Assembly (NCBI GenBank): GCA_029987315.1
Contig: DALTVZ010000070.1
Coordinates: 1 to 10,114, forward strand
DNA from: Methanocorpusculum sp.
Lineage (GTDB): Archaea > Halobacteriota > Methanomicrobia > Methanomicrobiales > Methanocorpusculaceae
DNA length: 10,114 nt
Reading direction: 5' to 3'
Part shown: positions 1 to 6,915 of the stretch, one piece after another
Layout: each line of letters starts with the position of its first letter
Numbering within the stretch: position 1 is the stretch's first letter
Program-made: the position numbers and the translations under genes
Notes under the pieces: model-generated
Databases searched by the model: none
The model's input: only the letters and a program-made list of their open reading frames with translations
Told to the model about the DNA's origin: nothing

Positions 1-265
1 AATCAAAGAATCTCTGGAGATACCCGACACAATCTATCTCACCATAGATAGTTCTTATCGAACAACTCAACTGTCCAATATCCATTGAAAATACAAAAAT
101 TACATTTTCCAAATCAAAAAAATGTTTCACAGCCTCAAGCGTTTCTATGGCAAAAGTAGGTCGGCATCCATCTAATTCATCAACAAAAATCAAAAGTGGT
201 TTGTCCTCTGATGCAAACTTGTTGACCAAATCACAGAATGCCTTTTTCTTTGTATCCAAGGTCGT
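1..265 (-). pseudogene. KAP-family P-loop NTPase remnant (5' half missing, runs off window)
   Basis: Reading the minus strand from about 265 down to 1 gives one open frame of roughly 88 codons. It contains LLIFVDELDGCRPTFAIETL, followed by an FDLENVIFVFSMD segment, a QLSCSIRTIYG segment and a YLQRFFD segment. This is the typical order of the Walker B region (hydrophobic stretch then DELD-CRP) and the following conserved segments of KAP NTPases, which are predicted membrane-associated P-loop ATPases often found in defence or accessory regions. The frame is closed upstream by an in-frame TAA at 266-268, there is no ATG start, and no Walker A motif is encoded in the remaining upstream sequence. 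The piece is about 35% G+C over the 240 bases counted, clearly lower than mutS. I infer a gene truncated by deletion or insertion; its C-terminal part continues beyond position 1. Family assignment is fairly secure; function of the original protein is unknown. Confidence 0.75.
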
Positions 266-298
266 TTACTGAGTGGGCAACAGGTCCCCGCGTCAATC

Positions 299-350
299 GC
301 AAGTCTCATTCTAAGACTTGCTCAGCTAAGGTCGGTCCATTGGACCGACC
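299..350. repeat. Dual-hairpin unit 1 (stem A1 + spacer + stem B1)
   Basis: Stem A1 pairs 299-306 with 314-321 (GCAAGTCT / AGACTTGC, 8 bp, 7-nt loop). The next eight bases, 322-329, lead into stem B1, a perfect palindrome pairing 330-338 with 342-350 (GGTCGGTCC / GGACCGACC, 9 bp, 3-nt loop ATT). Counted from the shared 7-bp core of stem A (300-306/314-320), the spacer is CTCAGCTAA, 321-329. The same architecture, with the same spacer length and the same loop size in stem B, recurs directly downstream. Being inverted repeats, the hairpins can form on either strand. Function is not known; it could be a mobile palindromic repeat, a structured RNA or a terminator-like element. Confidence 0.8.
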
Positions 351-415
351 CGCAGTCTCAAGTGTTCGCTTGCGTTCACACTTGCTCCGTTAAAGTTGCC
401 CCTTCGGGTCAACCC
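351..415. repeat. Dual-hairpin unit 2 (stem A2 + spacer + stem B2)
   Basis: Stem A2 pairs 359-365 with 378-384 (CAAGTGT / ACACTTG, 7 bp), with a small inner CG/CG pairing in the loop. Then comes the 9-nt spacer CTCCGTTAA (385-393). Stem B2 pairs 395-402 with 406-413 (GTTGCCCC / GGGTCAAC with one C-T mismatch, 3-nt loop TTC). Against unit 1, one pair in stem A (C-G to G-C) and two in stem B (C-G to T-A, T-A to C-G) changed on both arms so that pairing is kept. One further stem B position became a mismatch (G-C to C-T), as did the base of the stem (G-C to A-C). The unit ends 47 bp before the mutS start. Confidence 0.75.
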
Positions 416-461
416 ACGTTCCAAATCATTCATACCCTTTCACAAACAACATATCATCAAT

Positions 462-3059
462 ATGGTCTCTCCCAAAAAACTCACTCCCGCCATGGAACAG
501 GTCAAAACATTCAAGGAAAAATACCCTGACTGTGTTCTTTTCATGCGCATGGGTGATTTTTATGAGACATTCTACGAAGACGCAGAGATATGTGCTCGTG
601 AACTCGACATCGTCCAGACCTCACGCTCCAAGGATCCGGAAGGGGTCCCCATTCCTCTTGCAGGAATCCCGTATCACGCACTCGACTTATATCTCCCGCG
701 AATGATCCGGAAAGGCTACAAAGTTGCCATCTGCGAACAGGTCGAGGATCCGAAACTCGCAAAAGGCGTCGTAAAACGGGATGTTGTTCGTGTCGTCACC
801 CCCGGAACTGCGATAGATGCCGATGTTATTCCGGGCTCGACCGCTCATTATCTCATGGCTCTTTGTCCCGATGCGAAAAAAACGCTGATAGGTCTTGCTT
901 TTCTCGACATCACCACGGGAGAGTTTTTCGTTCGTGAGATCCCCTTTGAACCGGGATTATCCGCCCTCGCGACCGAGATCGAGCAGTACAACCCTCTTGA
1001 GATCCTTGTCCCGCAAGGGATCTCTGCTGATCTTATCACCTTCCTCGCCTCAACCTGCAAAGTCTTGACCCCTGCTCGATCTGGTATGTTTACCGACGGC
1101 GTTTTGGAACTCACGGAAACGTTTGGTGTGTCCTCACTCGATGGATTTGACATCAGCTCGGTCGAGTGCACAAACGCCGCCGCCGCCGCTCTTCGCTACG
1201 CAAAGGAGACCCAGAAAACAGGTCTCCCCCACATCCACGGATTTTCCAGAAAATACTCCGACGACGCGATGATCCTGGATGCGATCACGCTCCGAAATCT
1301 GGAGATCCTCAACCCCCTTCGTGGGGACAGAAATGATACCACGCTCTTTGGATTCCTCAACCGGACCAAGACCCCTATGGGTAGCCGTGTTCTTCGAAGC
1401 ACCGTGACCCGGCCCCTGACCTCCCCGGAAACCATCAATTACCGTCTTGATGCAGTCGAGTATTTCACCCGCCGCCCAGTTCTACTGTCCACTGTTCGCT
1501 CCCTCCTTTCCCGATTCACCGACATCGAACGGATCGGTGGCAGGGTCGCTTATGGAAATGCCTCGCCCCGCGATCTCCTCGCACTTGCCTCCAGCCTTCT
1601 GGTCATACCCGAACTCACTGCTGAACTCTCCGGTGCTGAAGGACTCATCAAAGAAGAACTTGATCAGATCCCCTCCTTTGCCGGCACTGCTGAACTGATC
1701 CTCTCGGCCATCGTGGATGAGCCACCCCTCGTGTACAAAAACGGGAATGTGATTCGGGAAGGATACAGTCACGACCTCGACGAGATCAGAAACGTGGTAA
1801 CGAACGGTCGCGACTGGATCGCCGAACTCCAGCAGACCGAACGGGAACGTACCGGGATCCGTTCACTTAAAATAGCCTACAATAACGTGTTTGGATATTA
1901 CATCGAGATCACCAAAGCAAATCTCCATCTCGTTCCAGCAACGTATGAAAGGAAACAGACCACGGCAAACGGTGAGCGGTTCACGATCCCCTCGCTTCGG
2001 GAACGCGAGGCTCAGATGGCCCAGGCGGATGATCGCCTCCTTGCCCTTGAGATCTCACTCTTCGAAGCTCTTCTTGTTGATCTCGCGGCTTTCGTTCCGG
2101 CACTCCAGCAGGCAGCAAAATCGATTGGCACGATCGATATGATCGCTGCTTTTGCCGACCTTTCCCTGACCAGCAGCTACGTTCGCCCTGAACTTTGTGT
2201 CGGGACCGAACTTCTCATTCGTGACGGTCGTCATCCGATTGTGGAAAACACCGTTCCCGGCGGCTATGTTCCAAACGACACCGAGATGAGTTCGATTGGG
2301 GAGCAGATCTTGATCCTCACCGGCGCAAACATGGCTGGTAAATCCACATATATGCGAAGCGTTGCTTTGATCTGTATCATGGCCCAGACAGGATGTTTTG
2401 TTCCAGCACGTTTTGCGAGGATCGGGATCGTTGATCGCGTGTTTACCCGCGTGGGGGCATCCGACGATCTTGCGGGAGGGCAGAGTACGTTCATGGTCGA
2501 GATGCTGGAACTTGCAAATATCCTCAACAACTCGACCGACAAAAGCCTCATTCTTTTGGATGAAATCGGCAGAGGTACAAGCACGGTGGACGGTTATGCG
2601 ATCGCCCGGTCAGTCCTTGAATATCTGCATGGGAAAGGGGCGTCCGGACCCCGCACGCTTTTTGCGACCCATTTCCATCAGCTGATCGGCATGGAGTCCG
2701 AGCTTCGACGGGTACGAAATTATCACTTCGCCGTCAAAGAGGATCAGCATGATATCACGTTCCTCCGAAAACTGATCCCAGGAGCTACGGACCGGAGTTA
2801 CGGTATTCATGTGGCGAAGATCGCCGGTGTTCCAAAAAAAGTCCTGGTCCGGGCATCGGAACTTCTTCGAGAAGCCCTATCCTTGGATGCTTCTTCAAGC
2901 GGAAAAAAATATTATACGCAGATGCTTCTTATGGATTCTGAGGAACCGATTCCTTCTCTGGTCGAGAAACGGGTCCGCGAATCTGACCCTGATACGATGA
3001 CACCGATGCAGGCCCTTATGTTCATCAATGAACTCAAAGCGATGCTGGAGAGAAAATGA
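462..3059 (+). CDS. mutS: DNA mismatch repair protein MutS
   Basis: MutS binds base mismatches and small loops in DNA and, using ATP, recruits MutL to start excision repair. The 865-residue protein is of normal length for bacterial-type MutS1. The mismatch-reading motif is F33-Y-E35 within MGDFYETFYEDAE. The connector and lever/clamp domains fill about 130-575. The ATPase domain has Walker A GANMAGKS at 621-628, STFMVEMLELANIL near 674-687, Walker B LILLDEIGRGT near 696-706 with D700 and E701, and ATHFHQL at 735-741. The C-terminus ends with the usual helix (TPMQALMFINELK). I chose ATG 462 because the longer frame from TTG 396 starts inside hairpin B2 and adds 22 residues foreign to the family. 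No clear Shine-Dalgarno precedes 462, so a leaderless or short-leader transcript is possible. The stop overlaps the mutL start. Lateral acquisition from bacteria is the usual explanation for archaeal MutS1. Confidence 0.97.
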   Translation: MVSPKKLTPAMEQVKTFKEKYPDCVLFMRMGDFYETFYEDAEICARELDIVQTSRSKDPEGVPIPLAGIPYHALDLYLPRMIRKGYKVAICEQVEDPKLAKGVVKRDVVRVVTPGTAIDADVIPGSTAHYLMALCPDAKKTLIGLAFLDITTGEFFVREIPFEPGLSALATEIEQYNPLEILVPQGISADLITFLASTCKVLTPARSGMFTDGVLELTETFGVSSLDGFDISSVECTNAAAAALRYAKETQKTGLPHIHGFSRKYSDDAMILDAITLRNLEILNPLRGDRNDTTLFGFLNRTKTPMGSRVLRSTVTRPLTSPETINYRLDAVEYFTRRPVLLSTVRSLLSRFTDIERIGGRVAYGNASPRDLLALASSLLVIPELTAELSGAEGLIKEELDQIPSFAGTAELILSAIVDEPPLVYKNGNVIREGYSHDLDEIRNVVTNGRDWIAELQQTERERTGIRSLKIAYNNVFGYYIEITKANLHLVPATYERKQTTANGERFTIPSLREREAQMAQADDRLLALEISLFEALLVDLAAFVPALQQAAKSIGTIDMIAAFADLSLTSSYVRPELCVGTELLIRDGRHPIVENTVPGGYVPNDTEMSSIGEQILILTGANMAGKSTYMRSVALICIMAQTGCFVPARFARIGIVDRVFTRVGASDDLAGGQSTFMVEMLELANILNNSTDKSLILLDEIGRGTSTVDGYAIARSVLEYLHGKGASGPRTLFATHFHQLIGMESELRRVRNYHFAVKEDQHDITFLRKLIPGATDRSYGIHVAKIAGVPKKVLVRASELLREALSLDASSSGKKYYTQMLLMDSEEPIPSLVEKRVRESDPDTMTPMQALMFINELKAMLERK
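3047..3059 (+). promoter_or_regulatory. mutL ribosome binding site and mutS-mutL ATGA overlap
   Basis: GGAGAG at 3047-3052, inside the last mutS codons, lies 3 nt before the mutL ATG (3056-3058). The mutS stop TGA is 3057-3059, giving a 4-bp ATGA overlap. This indicates one transcript with coupled translation of the two repair proteins. Confidence 0.85.
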
Positions 3060-4801
3060 GCCGCGTTCGCCTTTTGGATGAGGAGACGATCAGCCATATC
3101 GCTGCAGGCGAAGTGGTCGAACGTGCTGCTTCGGTCGTAAAAGAGCTGGTGGAAAACTCTGTGGACGCGGATTCCCGCACGATCCGGATCGGTATCACGG
3201 CTGATAAATCCGGAATAAATCGGATCAGTGTCACGGACGACGGATACGGAATGGATTTTGATGACGCTCTTTTAGCGTTTCGCCAGCATGCGACAAGCAA
3301 GATTTCCCGGTTCGAGGATCTTGACGGGATCACCACGCTCGGATTCCGAGGCGAGGCTTTAGCAAGTATTGCTGCCATCTCGAAGGTGACGTTCACCTCA
3401 AAAGAGCGAGGGTCCGCCTCGCCCGAGGCGACACGTGTCGTGATCCATGGCGGAGAACTGATCTCTCATTCCGAAGTCGGTGCACCGGAAGGAACGAGTA
3501 TCATCATTGAGGATCTTTTTTACAACACGCCCGCCCGAAGAAAATTTCAGAAGACCACTTCGACGGAGTTGGCCCATGTCTATGACATGGTCGAGCGTAT
3601 CGCTCTCTCGAATAGAGGGATCTCATTTACTCTGCTCTACAATGGAAAGGAACGATTCCAGACCTTTGGCACCGGTTCCTTCCCAGATGTGATCGCAGGA
3701 GTTTTCGGCTCAGGATTTTCCAGGGAGTTGACTTCTGTGTCAGGCACGTATGGCCCGGTAACTGTGGAAGGGTGGATCACCAGACCCGGCTCAGAGATGA
3801 AGACGACCCAGACACGGTTTTATCTCTCGATAAACGGCAGACAGGTCACGTCCCGCCAACTTCAATGGGCGATCCGTGAAGGATATGGAACACTTCTGCC
3901 AAAAGGTATGTTTCCTGCGGCATTTCTCGACATCATTCTTGATCCCCGTGATGTCGATGTGAATGTGCATCCGACGAAAAAGGAGGTGAGGCTTTCGCGT
4001 GAACGCGAGGTCATGCGGTCGTTACAGGATGCCATATATCAGTCTCTTCACGAAGAGCGGATCTTCTCGCCTTCTCCGGTGAAAGAAACGACTCTCCAGC
4101 TTCCTGTAGAGATTGTTGGTGAGTCCGTTCCCTATTATGCTGGAAACAGGACACCAAGAATTTCGCCGCTGAAACAAACCGAAAAGCAGCTTCGGCGGAC
4201 CGAGGCCGGTGTCTTGCCGGAAACGGATATGTTCGTTCCCGAGGTCCTTGGACAAATAGGGGACACCTACATTCTTGCAAAGAATGAGTCCGGTGATCTG
4301 ATCGTCGTCGATCAGCATGCGGCCCATGAGCGGATCATGTATGACCAGCTCGTTGCCCGCTCGGGATCGATCCAGTCCGGACAGGAACTCCTTGTTCCAA
4401 TGCCGATCACTTTGACGAAAAAAGAGATCGCCGCACTTCCCGATCTGATGGATGTCCTTGAAAAAGCAGGATATGTTTTGGAACCGTTTGGCAAGGATGT
4501 CTGGATGGTCAGATCGGTCCCGGTGGTTTCATCCACGCTCGGTGATCCTGAGGTGATCCATGCAATAATTTCCGGGGCACTTGACGGAATCAAAAACACC
4601 GACGATGTTTTGGACCGGGTGCTGAAAACAGCGGCGTGTCGTGCTGTTGTAAAAGGAAACACTCCGCTCACGTTTGAAGAGATGCAGCGTCTTTTATGTC
4701 AACTCATGGCGACCCGTTCGCCTTATACGTGTCCGCACGGGAGACCTACGACGATCGTTTTATCCAAGTCGCGTCTAGGAACCATGTTCCTTCGAACATA
4801 A
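3056..4801 (+). CDS. mutL: DNA mismatch repair protein MutL, endonuclease type
   Basis: MutL is the ATP-dependent partner of MutS; in organisms without MutH it nicks the daughter strand itself. The 581-residue protein starts with a GHKL ATPase domain (about 1-330): ELVENSVDA at 30-38 with catalytic E33 and N34, DDGYGM at 61-66, and the ATP-lid motif GFRGEAL at 96-102. A variable linker (about 330-390) is followed by the dimerisation/endonuclease domain. There the metal-binding motif DQHAAHE is at 419-425, FGKDVWMVR near 478-486, ACR at 527-529 and CPHGRP at 559-564; the protein ends with an F-x-R type tail (MFLRT). All elements of an endonuclease-type MutL are thus visible. Two small departures: the last acidic position of DQHA-x2-E-x4-E is Asp (D430), and A25 replaces the usual Pro in the N-terminal ERPAS segment. 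It is translationally coupled to mutS. Confidence 0.97.
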   Translation: MSRVRLLDEETISHIAAGEVVERAASVVKELVENSVDADSRTIRIGITADKSGINRISVTDDGYGMDFDDALLAFRQHATSKISRFEDLDGITTLGFRGEALASIAAISKVTFTSKERGSASPEATRVVIHGGELISHSEVGAPEGTSIIIEDLFYNTPARRKFQKTTSTELAHVYDMVERIALSNRGISFTLLYNGKERFQTFGTGSFPDVIAGVFGSGFSRELTSVSGTYGPVTVEGWITRPGSEMKTTQTRFYLSINGRQVTSRQLQWAIREGYGTLLPKGMFPAAFLDIILDPRDVDVNVHPTKKEVRLSREREVMRSLQDAIYQSLHEERIFSPSPVKETTLQLPVEIVGESVPYYAGNRTPRISPLKQTEKQLRRTEAGVLPETDMFVPEVLGQIGDTYILAKNESGDLIVVDQHAAHERIMYDQLVARSGSIQSGQELLVPMPITLTKKEIAALPDLMDVLEKAGYVLEPFGKDVWMVRSVPVVSSTLGDPEVIHAIISGALDGIKNTDDVLDRVLKTAACRAVVKGNTPLTFEEMQRLLCQLMATRSPYTCPHGRPTTIVLSKSRLGTMFLRT

Positions 4802-4844
4802 TTTTTTTGAAAAAAAAAGATATTTGAGTTGTGAGGGAGCTCAC
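4802..4844. terminator. Bidirectional terminator between mutL and the MATE gene
   Basis: T7 (4802-4808) follows the mutL stop directly, which suits archaeal T-tract termination on the plus strand. A9 (4810-4818) reads as T9 on the minus strand and lies 22 nt after the MATE stop. A small hairpin, GTGAG 4831-4835 with CTCAC 4840-4844, overlaps that stop. The 38-bp convergent gap thus has termination signals for both directions. Inferred from sequence only. Confidence 0.6.
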
Positions 4845-6235
4845 TCGCTCGGCATTACATCCGACTCGATCTGCAGCTTCTTTGTCTTCCAGCCTCCGCG
4901 CATGTAGAAGAAAAGATCAAAGATGAACATTATGATCGTACCGGTTACAGCTGCATACCAGATGAACTCGATCGGATATCCATTCAATGCGAAGAAGGCC
5001 GACAAGCCAACCTGCACAACAAACTGGCCCGCAATGGCCGAGTACATCCCCGGCCGGGTCATTCCTGCGCCATTCATAGCAAATCCCATCGTCATCGCAA
5101 GTGCGATGATAAAGTAGGAGAGCGGGACGATCTGCATAAACAGGATCCCATCTGCAAGAGATTTCCCGGTAGCCCCAAAGAACATCAGGAACTCATGGGC
5201 AAAGATAAGATAGACCGCTGCAACGATAATCATGAACACAGCATTTGTTATTGCCGCATAGCGGACCGCCTTTACTGCCCGTTCAACTTTCCCGGCTCCG
5301 AGATTTTGGCCAACCATCACTGCTACTCCCGTACAAAGACCCATCACGATGATCAGCCCCATCATATCGAGACGGAGGCATATCCCGTAAGCTGCAACCG
5401 CTGCCGTACCATAAATGGCGATGATCGCGGTCATGAAAAGGAACGCGGCACTTCTGATCCCGCTCTGGATCGCCGATGGTATTGCGATCACGATGATATC
5501 TTTGATGAGTTTTGGCTCGAAGGTCCACTTCTTAGGAAAGATGATCGGGCTGTCCTTTCTGGACGGCAGAAGATACATCACGCCGAGTAAAAGGGCAACT
5601 CCCACCGCTCGTGAGGCAAGGGATGCATAGGCCGATCCCGCAATACCGAATGCAGGTATAAATCCAAGACCCTGGATCAGTGTGGGGTTAAGCGCGATGT
5701 TCACCACATTGACCCCCAGCATCACATACATCGGTGTCCTGGAATCTCCGGTGCTCTGAAAAACTGTTGTGAGCGTAGCTAAAATGACCATCACAACCAG
5801 ACCCATCAGCATCGGGGTGAGGAATCTGGCTCCTTCGGCTGCGACGTCCAGTTCAGCCCCCATAAGCAAAAGCAGTTTTTCTGAAAAAAACAATCCTATA
5901 ACTGCAATAATAGCGGAAAATCCAACTGCGAGATACATGGCGTGAAGAAGGATGACCTGGATCCTTTCATATTTCTTTGATCCGTATGCTCGTGAAACAA
6001 AGGCCGCCGTTGCGGTGACAACGCCGAAAATCACCGTTGTCAGGACCATGATCACCATGATACTCATCGTACCACCGGCAATGGACACGTCGCCAAGTTT
6101 GCCGATGAAATACATATCAACAACCTCTAGTACACTTTGAAGAAGGTTGCTGATGATGATTGGAAGCGCAACTATCAAGAGGGCTTTTCCAACCGGTCCC
6201 TCCGTGAGAGTGTTGGTGGTGATTTTCATCGTCAT
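4841..6235 (-). CDS. MATE family multidrug/toxin efflux transporter
   Basis: Members of the MATE family (MOP superfamily) export cationic drugs, metabolites or toxins across the cytoplasmic membrane using a Na+ or H+ gradient. The protein is about 464 residues, the normal size. It is almost wholly hydrophobic, with about twelve predicted membrane helices in two six-helix halves. The N-terminus has the usual LTEGPVGKALLIVALPIIIS segment, followed by VVDMYFIGKLGDVSIAG, matching the conserved helix 1-2 region. The charged C-terminal tail is short. I chose ATG at 6235: the longer frame begins with TTG at 6262, which lies inside the probable TATA box (6262-6270). ATG 6229 (MKITTN...) is an equally possible start two codons later. 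The transcript is probably leaderless or nearly so. The gene is convergent with mutL and stands alone; the substrate cannot be told from sequence. Confidence 0.93.
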   Translation of the reverse strand: MTMKITTNTLTEGPVGKALLIVALPIIISNLLQSVLEVVDMYFIGKLGDVSIAGGTMSIMVIMVLTTVIFGVVTATAAFVSRAYGSKKYERIQVILLHAMYLAVGFSAIIAVIGLFFSEKLLLLMGAELDVAAEGARFLTPMLMGLVVMVILATLTTVFQSTGDSRTPMYVMLGVNVVNIALNPTLIQGLGFIPAFGIAGSAYASLASRAVGVALLLGVMYLLPSRKDSPIIFPKKWTFEPKLIKDIIVIAIPSAIQSGIRSAAFLFMTAIIAIYGTAAVAAYGICLRLDMMGLIIVMGLCTGVAVMVGQNLGAGKVERAVKAVRYAAITNAVFMIIVAAVYLIFAHEFLMFFGATGKSLADGILFMQIVPLSYFIIALAMTMGFAMNGAGMTRPGMYSAIAGQFVVQVGLSAFFALNGYPIEFIWYAAVTGTIIMFIFDLFFYMRGGWKTKKLQIESDVMPSE

Positions 6236-6261
6236 AATATCATAAATAAGGGACTGGAACA

Positions 6262-6270
6262 ATTATAAAG
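6262..6270 (-). promoter_or_regulatory. TATA box of the MATE gene
   Basis: On the minus strand the sequence is GCTTTATAATT. Its centre (6266) is about 31 bp before ATG 6235 and 37 bp before ATG 6229. A start about 25-30 bp downstream would give an almost leaderless mRNA. Archaeal promoter by position and composition; not tested. Confidence 0.6.
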
Positions 6271-6327
6271 CTTAACTTAGGTCTGCATTAATACATGGAA
6301 ACCTCTGTTTATATTTTGATTTTACCG

Positions 6328-6369
6328 AAAAAAGGTGTGGGGTCATGAAGGATTTTTTATCCTTCAATG
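6328..6369 (-). terminator. Hairpin terminator after the PsiE-like gene
   Basis: TGAAGGAT (6346-6353) and ATCCTTCA (6359-6366) form a perfect 8-bp stem with a 5-nt loop, 5 nt after the stop of the PsiE-like gene. Further along the minus strand, 6333-6328 reads as T6. This separates the gene from the MATE promoter downstream. Confidence 0.65.
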
Positions 6370-6371
6370 TT

Positions 6372-6824
6372 TTATGATTCGTCTTTACTCGTCAAAAACG
6401 TAGCAACATCCCGGTCCTCACGTCCAAGATAGATCATTGCAACCGTAAGTCCAAGTATAACTAACGTCGTCCCAATGATGTCGATGAACGTTAGATCCGT
6501 TACCAAAAGTCTTCGTACCATCGTTGTGACGCCCGCTATCAAAATCGGTCTGACAAGTACGCGCCCTGCACGCACATAGGACTGTACCATATCGATCAAA
6601 GTCGCAATAACAATGATCAAAAGGATACCCTGAAGAACGCCCGTAAGTGCGGTTTGCGTTGGGTTTTCCAAAGCGATACTGATCATCTTTAAGGTCTCTA
6701 TCGTCCCAATAAGGGCTGTAATTACCAATAGAGCTGCAATAATCACATAAATGCCAATCGTAACTAGGCTACATCCTTTTACGAGAATTTTCTGGGTCCG
6801 CGGGAACATATCCATATCTGCCAT
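6372..6824 (-). CDS. PsiE-family (phosphate-starvation-inducible E-like) membrane protein
   Basis: With the start at ATG 6824 the product has 150 residues. Hydrophobic segments lie at about 20-41, 59-77, 89-107 and 113-133, so a four-helix membrane protein is expected. The core with LIDMVQSYVRAG followed by RVLVRPILIAGVTTMVRRLL resembles the conserved helix 2-3 region of the PsiE family; in E. coli psiE is induced by phosphate starvation, but its biochemical role is unknown. The tail is charged and cytosolic-looking (GREDRDVATFLTSKDES). The open frame extends upstream to ATG 6926, adding 34 residues. I prefer 6824 because that extension is AT-rich, uses codons unlike the rest, and contains the TATA box at 6907-6914. 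GTG at 6875 is another option. No Shine-Dalgarno is visible at any of these starts. Transcribed alone, divergent from tRNA-Lys. Family call is moderately sure, start uncertain. Confidence 0.75.
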   Translation of the reverse strand: MADMDMFPRTQKILVKGCSLVTIGIYVIIAALLVITALIGTIETLKMISIALENPTQTALTGVLQGILLIIVIATLIDMVQSYVRAGRVLVRPILIAGVTTMVRRLLVTDLTFIDIIGTTLVILGLTVAMIYLGREDRDVATFLTSKDES

Positions 6825-6830
6825 AATCAA

Positions 6831-6847
6831 GTGGGATATTATTCCAC
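6831..6847. promoter_or_regulatory. Near-perfect palindrome just upstream of the PsiE-like start
   Basis: GTGGGATATTATTCCAC reads as two 8-nt arms around one central base; seven of eight positions pair and the eighth is G-T. It sits 6-22 bp before the preferred start of the PsiE-like gene. Size and symmetry suit an operator for a dimeric regulator or an RNA hairpin near the start codon. No regulator is identified. Confidence 0.35.
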
Positions 6848-6905
6848 CTGCAAGTAGTAAAATAATTCCTCGCACTGATAGGATCTTGATGATGCAAATC
6901 ATTAT

Positions 6906-6915
6906 CTTTATATGC
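6906..6915. promoter_or_regulatory. Shared TATA box between tRNA-Lys and the PsiE-like gene
   Basis: Plus strand CTTTATATGC; minus strand GCATATAAAG. Both readings are good archaeal TATA boxes. A plus-strand start about 26 bp away (near 6936) would give a tRNA-Lys precursor with a leader of about 23 nt. A minus-strand start near 6885 would give the PsiE-like gene a leader of about 60 nt if translation begins at 6824. Confidence 0.55.

Noticed and set aside
299..415. A minimal CRISPR array
   Set aside because: The two units are adjacent with no unique spacer between identical repeats, the repeats differ in sequence, and no cas gene is visible.
396..461. A 22-residue N-terminal extension of MutS from TTG 396
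   Set aside because: The TTG lies in hairpin B2, the added residues do not resemble MutS N-termini, and ATG 462 gives the expected start just ahead of the TPAMEQ segment.
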